A DNA stretch of 64,000 nt, from assembly GCA_965276955.1 (NCBI GenBank), contig CBDIBP010000011.1:1-64000 (forward strand), read 5' to 3'. Source of the stretch: JABDEZ01 sp965276955 (GTDB lineage: Bacteria > Bacteroidota > Bacteroidia > Chitinophagales > Chitinophagaceae). Positions 36,101 to 44,909 of the stretch are shown here, piece by piece. The position numbers and the translations under genes are program-made. Under the pieces are notes generated by a model. The model ran no database searches and was not told where the DNA came from. It saw nothing but the letters and a program-made list of their open reading frames with translations. Position 1 is the stretch's first letter. Each line of letters opens with the position of its first letter.

Positions 36101-38485
36101 ATGCGTGTATTGCGGGCCATTTTATTTATTGCTATTACCGTCGGCCTGATATATGTATTGGACAAGCCCTTGGGTAGCGTGCCTGCCATTGGCCGACTGC
36201 TTGACCCTATTCATGGTTGCCTGGCAAATGCCGAACCGGTAGGCAAAGACTTTACCACCAAATTAAAACTGCCTTCTCTACAACACCCTGTGACCATATG
36301 GCTGGACAACAGGATGGTAGCCCATATACATGCAGAGAACGATCATGATCTATATTTTGCAGAAGGGTACATACATGCGGTGAACCGCTTGTGGCAGATG
36401 GATATGGAGACCCGCGCCGCAGCTGGTCGTGTAAGCGAAGTGGTAGGCAATAAGGCATTTACCTATGACAGGCTGCAACGCAGGAAGGGAATGGTGTATG
36501 CTGCAGAGAACTCACTGAAAACTATAGAAGCAGACCCACGCAGCAAGCTGATGATGGATGCATATACTGCGGGTGTGAACAGCTATGTAGCACAACTAAG
36601 CTATAAAGACTATCCGCTGGAATATAAGCTGATGGGTTTTGTGCCAGAACTGTGGACCAACTTGAAAAGTGCACTAATGCTGAAATTTATGGCCGATGAC
36701 CTGACCGGCTATACAGAGGATATACCACTGACCGTGCTGCGCGACCTGCTGCCTGCTGCCGACTTTAATAGTTTATATCCTGAAAAGATAGAAGGCAGCA
36801 CGCCTGTGATACCTGCAGGAATGGCATTCGCGCCTGCTTCGTTGCCTGCCATCGCCCAGCCTAATGATAGTATATGGGGTCACTTGGGTACAAGTGATTT
36901 CGCAGAGGAACGCAACGAAGGCAAAGGAAGCAATAACTGGGTACTAAGCGGCAGCCGCACGCAGAGTGGCGCACCTATATTGTGCAATGATCCTCACCTG
37001 GGCATCAACCTGCCATCGCTGTGGTACGAGGTGCAACTGCAGGAGCCGGGGATGAATGTATATGGCGTATCACTGCCTGGCGCGCCGGGAGTTATTATAG
37101 GCTTCAATGATAGCATATCGTGGGGGTTTACCAACAACTACAGGGATGTAAAGGACTTCTACGAAGTGAAAAGGGTAGCAGGAAGCCAGGACAAATATTG
37201 GTTTGCTGGAAGACAACTTGACTTCGACAAACGAGTGGAAACTATAAAAGTGAAAGGCAAGCCTGACTTCGTGGATATGGTGCGCTATACTATACAAGGC
37301 CCTTTGCTATACGATGAAAATTTTCACGGCCCGGGCGGTTTGCAGCGCCCACTTGCCATGTGCTGGATGGCACATCGCGCGACCAGCGAATTGCTGAGTG
37401 TGTACCTGTTGAACCGGGCAACCAATTATACAGAGTTCGTAGATGCGATAATGAATTTCCAGTGTCCTGCGCAGAACATGGCTTATGCAGATAAGGCAGG
37501 CAACATAGCCATTTGGGGGCAGGGGCAGTTCGTGAATAAGTGGAAGGAGCAAGGGCGTTTTATAATGAACGGGACCGATAGTGCAGGGCTATGGAAGCAA
37601 CTGATACCTATGCAGGAGAACCCACATGCATTGAACCCTTCACAGGGCTATTTGAGCTCGGCCAATCAAAGTGTGACCGACAGCACGTACCCATATTACT
37701 ACAATGGTACATTCTACGAATTGAGGGCTTGGCGTATCAATCAGGTGCTGGATACTATGCATAAGGCCACTGTACAGAATATGTTCACACTACAGAACGA
37801 TACATACAGTATACTGGCCGCCAATACACTACCCACAATGCTTGCCAATATACCCGCTGAAAATGATAAGTATATTGGCTGGTTATACAAGTGGAACTAT
37901 AGACTTGAGGCAGATAGTAAGGCTGCAACGGTCTATCAGGTGTGGTGGAGCATATTGTACAGTGAGCTATGGAAGAAACTTTTCCAGAAAGTACCTGATA
38001 ATTTGTGGCCATTGCCAGAGCGCACCATGCAACTGATACAAAGTGGTGAAATAAATAGATTTTGTCCATCGCATCCCTTCGCACAGATAGTACAGGCCAG
38101 CTATAAAAAAGCGACAGATAGCCTTCAGAAATTAGAAGCCACCACCGGTCTTGAGTGGTACAAAGTGAAGAATACTACAGTGAAACACCTAACCAAGTTG
38201 CCGGCTTTCAGTGTAGCGGGATTGAAGATAGGGGGATGGGGGAATACGGTGAATGCCGCCAAAAGTGACCATGGACCATCGTGGAGAATGGTAGTGCAGA
38301 TGAGCAAGGACATAGAGGCCTATGCAGTATACCCTGGTGGGCAATCGGGTAACCCTGGCAGTCCTTATTATGCAGATTTTGTAGATAGCTGGGTAACGGG
38401 TAAATATTATAGATTACAGTTCTTACCCAACACTGCCCGGCAAAAGAGCGATCAATTGAAGTACACCATCACACTCGATCCATAG
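36101..38485 (+). CDS. Penicillin acylase family protein (Ntn hydrolase)
   Basis: The 794-residue precursor has an N-terminal hydrophobic segment (about 3-18) and the family layout of alpha chain, spacer and beta chain. The beta chain should begin at S277 of SNNWVLSG, the autocatalytic and nucleophilic serine, with NDPHLGINLPSLWYEV and GFNDSISWGFTNN downstream. Family members hydrolyse amides such as penicillins, acyl-homoserine lactones or other acylated amines in the periplasm; the true substrate here is unknown. It ends one base before the next ORF, suggesting co-transcription. Confidence 0.88.
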   Translation: MRVLRAILFIAITVGLIYVLDKPLGSVPAIGRLLDPIHGCLANAEPVGKDFTTKLKLPSLQHPVTIWLDNRMVAHIHAENDHDLYFAEGYIHAVNRLWQMDMETRAAAGRVSEVVGNKAFTYDRLQRRKGMVYAAENSLKTIEADPRSKLMMDAYTAGVNSYVAQLSYKDYPLEYKLMGFVPELWTNLKSALMLKFMADDLTGYTEDIPLTVLRDLLPAADFNSLYPEKIEGSTPVIPAGMAFAPASLPAIAQPNDSIWGHLGTSDFAEERNEGKGSNNWVLSGSRTQSGAPILCNDPHLGINLPSLWYEVQLQEPGMNVYGVSLPGAPGVIIGFNDSISWGFTNNYRDVKDFYEVKRVAGSQDKYWFAGRQLDFDKRVETIKVKGKPDFVDMVRYTIQGPLLYDENFHGPGGLQRPLAMCWMAHRATSELLSVYLLNRATNYTEFVDAIMNFQCPAQNMAYADKAGNIAIWGQGQFVNKWKEQGRFIMNGTDSAGLWKQLIPMQENPHALNPSQGYLSSANQSVTDSTYPYYYNGTFYELRAWRINQVLDTMHKATVQNMFTLQNDTYSILAANTLPTMLANIPAENDKYIGWLYKWNYRLEADSKAATVYQVWWSILYSELWKKLFQKVPDNLWPLPERTMQLIQSGEINRFCPSHPFAQIVQASYKKATDSLQKLEATTGLEWYKVKNTTVKHLTKLPAFSVAGLKIGGWGNTVNAAKSDHGPSWRMVVQMSKDIEAYAVYPGGQSGNPGSPYYADFVDSWVTGKYYRLQFLPNTARQKSDQLKYTITLDP

Positions 38486-38486
38486 T

Positions 38487-38831
38487 ATGAAAAACTTTTT
38501 TCTACATATACTTATTATAGCTGCTTGCTCTGCGCTGGCAGAGCTACAGTGGTCGTGGTGGATAGTTGTTGTGGTATCTTTCCTGGTAATGGTATTCACG
38601 CGCACTAAGCCAGGCCGTTCATTTTTGGCCGGTTTTATTGGTGTGGCACTAAGCTGGCTGGTGGTAGCATTGTGGGAGGATATTGCTAACAACCATATCC
38701 TGTCCACGAAAATGGCAGTATTATTTGGCTTGCCTGGGTATCCTCTTTTTATTGCTGTAATAGTTCTGGTCGGCGGTATTGCAGGCGGTATGGGCGGGGT
38801 CACTGCCAGCTATGTGAGAAGAATAGTGTAG
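38487..38831 (+). CDS. Small hypothetical membrane protein
   Basis: The 114-residue protein has four hydrophobic segments (about 5-18, 22-36, 47-63, 84-105) and glycine-rich GGIAGGMGGV near the end. It starts one base after the penicillin acylase stop and is likely co-translated. No family is recognised, though small proteins of this build are common next to envelope enzymes in Bacteroidota. Confidence 0.65.
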   Translation: MKNFFLHILIIAACSALAELQWSWWIVVVVSFLVMVFTRTKPGRSFLAGFIGVALSWLVVALWEDIANNHILSTKMAVLFGLPGYPLFIAVIVLVGGIAGGMGGVTASYVRRIV

Positions 38832-38888
38832 CACTAACTGAAAATTAATGCCGATCGTAATGGTTTCAAAACTTAACTTGCGGGCATA

Positions 38889-39893
38889 TTGAGATCAGGA
38901 AACGTAACCATACGCATACAGTACAAAATAGCCTTTCTTTCGGTTATTTTATTCCTTGGCAAGCTGCTTGCCTACTACCTTACCCATTCCGTTACCATAC
39001 TTACCGATGCCCTGGAGAGCATCGCCAATGTAGTATCCGGGTTCATTGGTCTATACAGTATCATACTCGCAGCTAAGCCACGCGATCGCGATCATCCCTA
39101 TGGGCATGGTAAGGCAGAATATGTATCTGCTGCAGTAGAGGGAGCGCTCATAAGTATCGCAGGTTTGTTCATTATCTACCAAGCTGTGCACCAGTTATTA
39201 GAGGTGCACCAGCTACATAAGCTTGATATTGGTGTATTGCTGATATGTCTTACCGGTTTTGTAAATTACCTGATGGGGCGCTACGCCCTTAAGGCTGGTA
39301 TTAAGCACCGATCGGCGGTCGTGGAGGCTGCTGGCAATCACCTCATGTCTGATGCCTATGCCACTATCGGTATAGTTATTGGCTTGCTACTCATCATCTG
39401 GACAAAATGGGTATGGTTGGATAGCGTTATTGCTTTGGTATTCGCAGGTATCATCATAGTCACCGGCTACAAGGTGCTCCGTAAGTCGCTGGCTGGTATC
39501 ATGGATGAAGCAGATGAGATACTGCTGAAACAAGTAATAGACTTTTTACAAGAGCACCGCAAGCCGCAATGGGTAGACCTGCACAACCTGCGTGTGATAC
39601 AATACGGCGATGTGATGCATGTAGATACCCACATGACCATACCCTGGTACTACCTGGTAGCTGACGCCGAGAAAGAGATACACGAATTGGAAAACCTGAT
39701 ACGCTCACACTTTGGCGATAAGGTGGAGTTCTTTATACACATAGACGGGTGTATGCCTTACCAGTGCCACCTTTGTTCACTAAGTGGTTGTCCGGAACGG
39801 AAGTTCGAATATCAGGAGCAGGTAGCCTGGAACTTTGAGAATGTATGGCTGAACGAAAAGCATGGAAAGATAGACCATAGTGTGCCGAGCTGA
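38889..39893 (+). CDS. Cation diffusion facilitator family transporter
   Basis: The 334-residue protein belongs to the CDF family, which exports Zn, Fe, Mn or other divalent metals by proton exchange. The membrane part shows TDALESIANV, DHPYGHGKAEYVSA and NHLMSDAYATIG, the metal-site and family motifs, within six helices. The cytoplasmic C-terminal domain follows. The tail contains a C-x4-C-x2-C-x4-C cluster (GCMPYQCHLCSLSGC), which could bind metal. The start is TTG at 38889, as there is no usable ATG nearby. Confidence 0.9.
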   Translation: MRSGNVTIRIQYKIAFLSVILFLGKLLAYYLTHSVTILTDALESIANVVSGFIGLYSIILAAKPRDRDHPYGHGKAEYVSAAVEGALISIAGLFIIYQAVHQLLEVHQLHKLDIGVLLICLTGFVNYLMGRYALKAGIKHRSAVVEAAGNHLMSDAYATIGIVIGLLLIIWTKWVWLDSVIALVFAGIIIVTGYKVLRKSLAGIMDEADEILLKQVIDFLQEHRKPQWVDLHNLRVIQYGDVMHVDTHMTIPWYYLVADAEKEIHELENLIRSHFGDKVEFFIHIDGCMPYQCHLCSLSGCPERKFEYQEQVAWNFENVWLNEKHGKIDHSVPS

Positions 39894-39913
39894 TCTGTTG
39901 CCCAGCTTAACGT

Positions 39914-40114
39914 TTATATTTTTTCCGTGGATTTTTTCTTTCGTTTTATTGAGTTTAGTATATTGGACTGTGCTTCTTCCCAAGACACTCCAGCTACTTT
40001 TTTACTTTTAAGGTCTACAGATCGTTTATGCAGTTCTTCAATGAACTTTTTGTCATTCCAGTGTTCGTAAGTATCCTCTATCTCGCCTTCCAGCATGGTA
40101 TATATAGCCTTCAC
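39914..40114 (-). pseudogene. Addiction-module antitoxin-like remnant
   Basis: The 66-residue frame (GTG start at 40114) matches the putative addiction module component type: AIYTMLEGEIEDTYEHW, FIEELHKRS and the GVSWEEAQSNI block. The same frame continues upstream with FIRVAEDKKVKA, which fits the N-terminus of the family, but a TGA interrupts it, so the gene has probably lost its start. No ParE/RelE-type toxin is encoded on either side. It lies 20 bp from the convergent CDF gene. A short expressed version from the GTG cannot be excluded. Confidence 0.6.
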
Positions 40115-40226
40115 TTTTTTATCCTCCGCGACACGGATAAATCATATAACTTCTGCCTTATTGCTGTCGCTGTCAAATTGAAAACATATGCATTATTGGC
40201 CATCGACAACCAATAGTGCGAGCACA

Positions 40227-40733
40227 TTATATAGTCTTATTCCTTTCTTCTTCATACCCCGTATCTATTACCCATACACGGCTATCGGCGGCGGCTGTAG
40301 CCAGTTCATCGCATCGGTTGTTCATGGGGTTGTTAGCATGGCCTTTTACCCATACAAATTTTATTGTGTGCTTTTTGTAGTAGGTAAGGAAGGTGGTCCA
40401 CAGGTCGGCATTCTTCTTGTCCTTAAATCCTTTTTTTACCCAGTTGAATACCCAGCCCTTTTCCACGGCATCTACCACGTAGGCGGAGTCGCTATAGATG
40501 GTAATATGCACCCCGTCGCGTTTCATCTGCTGCAGGGCCGCTATTACTGCCATTAATTCCATACGGTTGTTGGTAGTGTAGCGGTATCCCTGCGATATCT
40601 CCTTACGCGCCGTGCCCCATTGCAAAATAGCCCCGTAGCCACCTGGCCCCGGGTTGCCCCTTGCTGCACCATCTGTATATATAGTTACTTCCAATACTGT
40701 AGTTTGTAATTTTGAAATGCAGGCACAGCACAT
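40227..40733 (-). CDS. rnhA: Ribonuclease HI
   Basis: RNase HI degrades the RNA strand of RNA-DNA hybrids. All catalytic positions are visible: Asp in IYTDGAARGNPGPGG, Glu in NRMELMAVIAAL, Asp in IYSDSAYVV and Asp in NNRCDELA, with HANN before the last. I give the ATG at 40733; the TTG at 40694 (MEVTIYTDG) would give 155 residues, a more usual length and perhaps the true start. An in-frame start at 40763 would run into the mqnA start. Confidence 0.93.
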   Translation of the reverse strand: MCCACISKLQTTVLEVTIYTDGAARGNPGPGGYGAILQWGTARKEISQGYRYTTNNRMELMAVIAALQQMKRDGVHITIYSDSAYVVDAVEKGWVFNWVKKGFKDKKNADLWTTFLTYYKKHTIKFVWVKGHANNPMNNRCDELATAAADSRVWVIDTGYEEERNKTI

Positions 40734-40738
40734 TGCTG

Positions 40739-40746
40739 TATCTTTG
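40739..40746 (+). promoter_or_regulatory. Candidate -7 box of mqnA
   Basis: TATCTTTG matches TAnnTTTG exactly, 17 bp before the mqnA TTG start; TTTG at 40711-40714 is 24 bp upstream, a slightly long spacer. Confidence 0.45.
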
Positions 40747-40763
40747 CGCCCAAATTTAGACAC

Positions 40764-41513
40764 TTGGATCGCAAAATAAAAGTTGCAGCTGTAAGTTATT
40801 TGAATACCAAACCCCTATTGTACGGCATAGAGCGCAGCAGCGTGATGAATGATATAGAACTGGTGCTGAATTATCCATCAGAACTGGCAAAAAGCCTGAA
40901 AGATGGTAGTATAGATATCGCCCTGCTGCCTGTAGGCGCTATGCACGAAGTAGAAGGTGCACACATAGTAAGCGATTATGGCATAGCGTCAGACGGCAAT
41001 GTGGTGTCAGTGGCTATTTTTAGCCAGGTGCCTATGGAAGAGATAACTACAGTGTATCTCGATTACCAATCGCGTACGTCCGTAAGGTTGGCGCAACTGC
41101 TTCTTGAAAAACACTGGAAGCAGGATGTGGTATACAAACAAGCACCTGAGAACTATATAGAGTACATCAACGGCACCACTGCCGGTGTCATCATTGGTGA
41201 CAGAGCGCTAAAACAGCTCACCAACTTCCAGTATATTTACGATCTTTCTACCGGCTGGAAAGCCTTCACAGGACTCGATTTCGTATTTGCAGCCTGGATA
41301 GCTAATAAAGAACTCCCACAGGAATTCATGGCCGCCTTTAACCTGGCCAATGCAGAAGGTCTGAAACACCTGGATGACGTGATAGCAGAAAATCCATTTC
41401 CTTACTACAGCCTTGATACTTACTATAACGACAACATAAAGTATTACCTCGATGAGGACAAGCGTAAAGGGTTAAGTAAGTTTTTAGAGTTGATAAAAAA
41501 TAGCAATAGTTAA
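40764..41513 (+). CDS. mqnA: Chorismate dehydratase, futalosine menaquinone pathway
   Basis: The 249-residue protein resembles MqnA, which dehydrates chorismate to 3-enolpyruvyl-benzoate as the first step of menaquinone synthesis by the futalosine route. It has the periplasmic-binding-protein-like fold with AVSYLNTKPLLYGI (9-22), DIALLPVGA, SDYGIASDGNV and TGLDFVFAAW. The start codon is TTG at 40764 (MDRKIKVAAVSYLN); homology begins immediately, so no later start is better. It diverges from rnhA; other mqn genes are not in the window. Confidence 0.9.
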   Translation: MDRKIKVAAVSYLNTKPLLYGIERSSVMNDIELVLNYPSELAKSLKDGSIDIALLPVGAMHEVEGAHIVSDYGIASDGNVVSVAIFSQVPMEEITTVYLDYQSRTSVRLAQLLLEKHWKQDVVYKQAPENYIEYINGTTAGVIIGDRALKQLTNFQYIYDLSTGWKAFTGLDFVFAAWIANKELPQEFMAAFNLANAEGLKHLDDVIAENPFPYYSLDTYYNDNIKYYLDEDKRKGLSKFLELIKNSNS

Positions 41514-41554
41514 TACTACCTGACGATAAGTAACTTTATTATACAATAGCCATT

Positions 41555-42412
41555 ATGTCATCACCGATCACACTTGTAGAATGCCCCCGCGATGCCATGC
41601 AGGGCTGGCCGCATTTCATACCCACAGCAACAAAAGTGGAATACCTGAATGCCCTGCTCAAGGTGGGTTTTGATGTACTGGACTTTGGCTCATTCGTTTC
41701 CGCAAAAGCTATACCGCAACTGGTGGATACAAAAGAAGTGATACCTCAACTACAGCTGGATGGAGTGAATACAAAGCTGCTGGCCATTATAGCCAATACC
41801 CGTGGTGCGGAAGAAGCCGTGCAGTACGATGAGATCAAATACCTGGGCTTCCCTTTCTCCATATCAGAGACCTTCCAGCTCCGCAATACCAATAAGACCA
41901 TAGCCGCATCGCTTGCACAGGTAGAAGAAATGCAGGCCCTGTGCGAAAAGAAGGGCAAGGAACTGGTCATCTATATATCCATGGGTTTTGGTAATCCATA
42001 TGGCGATGATTACAGCGTAGAGGTCGCCATTAACTGGGTAAGGCAACTAACACAACTGGGCATAAGAACCGTGGCAATGGCCGACACCGTTGGTGTAGCT
42101 AAGCCCGATACTATTGAATACATATACAGCAAGCTGGTACCAGAATTTAAGGGTATACACATTGGTGCGCACTTCCATTCCACACCAGATACTTGGGAAG
42201 AAAAGATACAGGCTGCCTACAACAACGGTTGCCTGCGCTACGATAGCGCTATGAACGGCATCGGTGGTTGCCCAATGGCAGAGGATGAGCTAGTGGGCAA
42301 TATAGCAACTGAGAACATGGTGATGTGGGCTGATAAGAACAGTATTACCCTGAATATAGACCGCGAAGCATTTGCCATTGCAAAGCGCATGGCAGCCAAT
42401 ATATTTATATAG
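41555..42412 (+). CDS. Hydroxymethylglutaryl-CoA lyase
   Basis: The 285-residue protein belongs to the HMGL-like (DRE-TIM) family. It begins with VECPRDAMQGWP, which corresponds to the conserved VE-x-xRDGLQ start, has HFHSTPDT in the metal-binding position, and ends with the HMG-CoA lyase signature GIGGCPMAEDELVGNIATE. It cleaves HMG-CoA to acetyl-CoA and acetoacetate in leucine breakdown. The catalytic cysteine loop is present. Confidence 0.88.
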   Translation: MSSPITLVECPRDAMQGWPHFIPTATKVEYLNALLKVGFDVLDFGSFVSAKAIPQLVDTKEVIPQLQLDGVNTKLLAIIANTRGAEEAVQYDEIKYLGFPFSISETFQLRNTNKTIAASLAQVEEMQALCEKKGKELVIYISMGFGNPYGDDYSVEVAINWVRQLTQLGIRTVAMADTVGVAKPDTIEYIYSKLVPEFKGIHIGAHFHSTPDTWEEKIQAAYNNGCLRYDSAMNGIGGCPMAEDELVGNIATENMVMWADKNSITLNIDREAFAIAKRMAANIFI

Positions 42413-42471
42413 AAAATTGTAGTGCAAGCAATATTGTAATATTGTATTTTCAACAGCTAAACAGGAGATAG

Positions 42472-43287
42472 ATGTCTGTACATAACGAAGTGAAAAGGGT
42501 TACCAGCCATACGCTGCAATCGATGAAAGCGAAAGGGGAAAAGATAAGTATGCTTACCGCTTACGATTTTTCTATGGCGCAGGTGCTCGATGATGCGGGT
42601 ATAGATGTATTGCTGGTCGGCGACTCGGCATCTAATGTTATGGCAGGGCACGAGACGACCTTACCCATTACGCTCGACCAGATGATATATCACGCCCAAA
42701 GTGTGGTACGCGCCTGTTCGCGGTGTTTGATATTGGTCGATCTTCCCTTTGGTAGTTACCAAGGCAATAGTAAGGAAGCCCTCAACTCCTCTATCCGCAT
42801 CATGAAAGAATCTGGTGCACATGGCATAAAGCTGGAAGGTGGTGAGGAAGTGGTAGAATCTGTAAAGCGCATCATAAGTGCAGGTGTGCCGGTAATGGGG
42901 CACCTGGGGCTCACCCCGCAATCTATATACCAGTTTGGCACCTATGCCGTAAGGGCCAAAGAAGAAGAAGAGGCAGAGATACTGATGCGCAATGCACGTT
43001 TGCTGCAGGATGCCGGCTGTTTTGCACTGGTGCTGGAAAAGATACCTGCTTCGCTCGGCAAGCTGGTAGCCGATGAGCTGAAGATACCGGTGATAGGCAT
43101 AGGCGCAGGTATGCATGTGGATGGACAGGTACTGGTAATGCACGATATGCTGGGCATCACTAAGAATTTCTCTCCACGTTTCCTACGCAGGTACCTGAAT
43201 CTGTATGACGAAATAAAGAACGCCACAGCACAATATATAAAGGACGTAAAGTCAAAAGATTTCCCCAACGAGAAGGAGCAATACTAA
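42472..43287 (+). CDS. panB: 3-methyl-2-oxobutanoate hydroxymethyltransferase
   Basis: The 271-residue protein transfers a hydroxymethyl group from methylene-THF to ketoisovalerate, the first committed step of pantothenate and coenzyme A synthesis. Visible motifs are MLTAYDFSMAQ, LLVGDSASNVMAGH, GAHGIKLEGG, VMGHLGLTPQS and IGIGAGMHVDGQVLVMHD. The stop overlaps the next gene's ATG (TAATG at 43285-43289), so the two are translationally coupled. Confidence 0.96.
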   Translation: MSVHNEVKRVTSHTLQSMKAKGEKISMLTAYDFSMAQVLDDAGIDVLLVGDSASNVMAGHETTLPITLDQMIYHAQSVVRACSRCLILVDLPFGSYQGNSKEALNSSIRIMKESGAHGIKLEGGEEVVESVKRIISAGVPVMGHLGLTPQSIYQFGTYAVRAKEEEEAEILMRNARLLQDAGCFALVLEKIPASLGKLVADELKIPVIGIGAGMHVDGQVLVMHDMLGITKNFSPRFLRRYLNLYDEIKNATAQYIKDVKSKDFPNEKEQY

Positions 43288-43958
43288 TGATACATACTGA
43301 TGTATGGCAAAAGCTGCATGGCGAGCTACAGGCCAAGCAGGTGCAGTTGGTAGCGGTATCGAAAACAAAACCCGCGACTGATATAGAGGCCCTGTACCTG
43401 CTGGGCCAGCGCGACTTTGCAGAGAACTATGTGCAGGAACTGCTGGACAAAAAATCAGCGCTTCCTGTAGATATCAGGTGGCACTACACAGGCCACCTGC
43501 AAACCAATAAGGTAAAACAAATAGCTCCTTTCATTCATCTGATACATGCTGTCGACAGCTTTAAGCTGCTGCAGGAAATAAACAAGCAAGGCAAGAATAA
43601 CGACCGTATTATAGACGTGCTGCTGCAACTGCATATAGCAGACGAGGACACCAAATTCGGGATGGATGAAAAAGAGATCATCGAAACGCTGGATAGGGTA
43701 GAAGCAGCTGCAGAGCCACTGCAACATGTGCGGATTTGCGGCCTGATGGGTATGGCTACGAACACCGCTGATGAGCAAAAAGTGCGCAGCGAATTTGCCC
43801 GGCTTTATGCAGTATTTAAAAACCTTTCACAGTCTTACTTTATCCACAAGCCCTCCTTTACTATACGCTCTATGGGCATGAGTGGCGACTATAACTTAGC
43901 AGTAGAGGAGGAGAGCAATATGATAAGGATAGGTAGTTTGCTGTTTGGAGCGCGATGA
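43287..43958 (+). CDS. YggS-family pyridoxal phosphate-binding protein
   Basis: The 223-residue protein is of the PLPBP/YggS type, which holds and balances pyridoxal phosphate in the cell. The PLP lysine is K26 in VAVSKTKP; FAENYVQEL, WHYTGHLQTNKVK, and MGMSGDYNLAVEE complete the family pattern. The usual E-GSTMVRIG end is EESNMIRIGSLLFG here. It is coupled to panB. It ends exactly one base before the stop of the convergent SGNH gene. Confidence 0.92.
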   Translation: MIHTDVWQKLHGELQAKQVQLVAVSKTKPATDIEALYLLGQRDFAENYVQELLDKKSALPVDIRWHYTGHLQTNKVKQIAPFIHLIHAVDSFKLLQEINKQGKNNDRIIDVLLQLHIADEDTKFGMDEKEIIETLDRVEAAAEPLQHVRICGLMGMATNTADEQKVRSEFARLYAVFKNLSQSYFIHKPSFTIRSMGMSGDYNLAVEEESNMIRIGSLLFGAR

Positions 43959-44906
43959 CTACTTACTACCCTTGCTTATCGTTTCGCCCACCATTTTACT
44001 GTACAAGACGGCGCCGCTATCATTCAAGTGTACCTCGTCATAGAAGAGATAAGGGTTTTGCGAGAATGGCGCCTGGTTGATAAAGTCGTAGAATTCAAAG
44101 TTATTTTGACTGAGTATCTCTTTTATTTCGGCATAGCTCTTATTGCCTGCCACATTCATAGGGAAGTAGAAGGGAGATATAATGGTAATGAGCCTTATGT
44201 GTTCATGTTTTGCATGAGCCACAATGTTTTTGAACATAGCTACAAGGTCGGGAGCCAGATCGCCGGGCACGTTAAAGTTGAGCGCTTGTTTGTATGTAGT
44301 GCTATCCATATGTCCTATCAATGGCTCGTATCCTTTTATAGATACATGGCCCAGGTGGGTATACGCATTTTGCAAGGATGAACCTATTGATGAATTGTAA
44401 GGGTATAGGTGCGATGCTGTTGCTTTATAAAGTTCCTCTTCACCGGCCTGCGCTATGGTGGGCCTTAATTCGGGGTGCCTGTTTGCAAATGGCATAAGCA
44501 CTGTAGCCACACGCTGAAATACAATTTTTTTGTCCTTAGCGTCTATAAGTTCAGATGGGGATAGATCAATTATTACCACCTTGGGCGTATATCTTTTGTA
44601 CACTATAGGTAGCACAGCATTGCTATAGTCTATGGTCATCTCGTCCCTGCCACCGTTAAAGCAACTCATCCTCGTGGCCGGGCCCAGTACATTGCAATTA
44701 TAGTGGTGCGATGCGCGGGAGCTACCCAGCACCAGCAGGTCCTCGTTAGCTTTTTCAAGCAGGTATATGCTTACAAAGTCATCGCCATGCTTTTGCTGGT
44801 AAAATAGATGCTCCAGGTCCAGGCCTATGGCCCGGTCCAGCACAAACAGTATCACCAGCAATATTGCTGAGTTCCGCAAAAGTCTGTATACCTGGCCTTT
44901 TATCAT
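43959..44906 (-). CDS. Membrane-anchored SGNH-like hydrolase/acyltransferase partner
   Basis: The 315-residue protein has one N-terminal membrane segment (about 12-29) and an SGNH-hydrolase-like body: LGSSRASHHYN (catalytic serine block), NGGRDEMTIDYSN, VVIIDLSPSEL and the Asp-His end block DEVHLNDSGAVLYS. It starts 3 bp after the MBOAT gene. In AlgI/AlgJ- and DltB/DltD-type systems the MBOAT protein moves an acyl group over the membrane and the SGNH protein places it on a polymer; I infer that arrangement here. Confidence 0.75.
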   Translation of the reverse strand: MIKGQVYRLLRNSAILLVILFVLDRAIGLDLEHLFYQQKHGDDFVSIYLLEKANEDLLVLGSSRASHHYNCNVLGPATRMSCFNGGRDEMTIDYSNAVLPIVYKRYTPKVVIIDLSPSELIDAKDKKIVFQRVATVLMPFANRHPELRPTIAQAGEEELYKATASHLYPYNSSIGSSLQNAYTHLGHVSIKGYEPLIGHMDSTTYKQALNFNVPGDLAPDLVAMFKNIVAHAKHEHIRLITIISPFYFPMNVAGNKSYAEIKEILSQNNFEFYDFINQAPFSQNPYLFYDEVHLNDSGAVLYSKMVGETISKGSK

Positions 44907-44909
44907 GGT

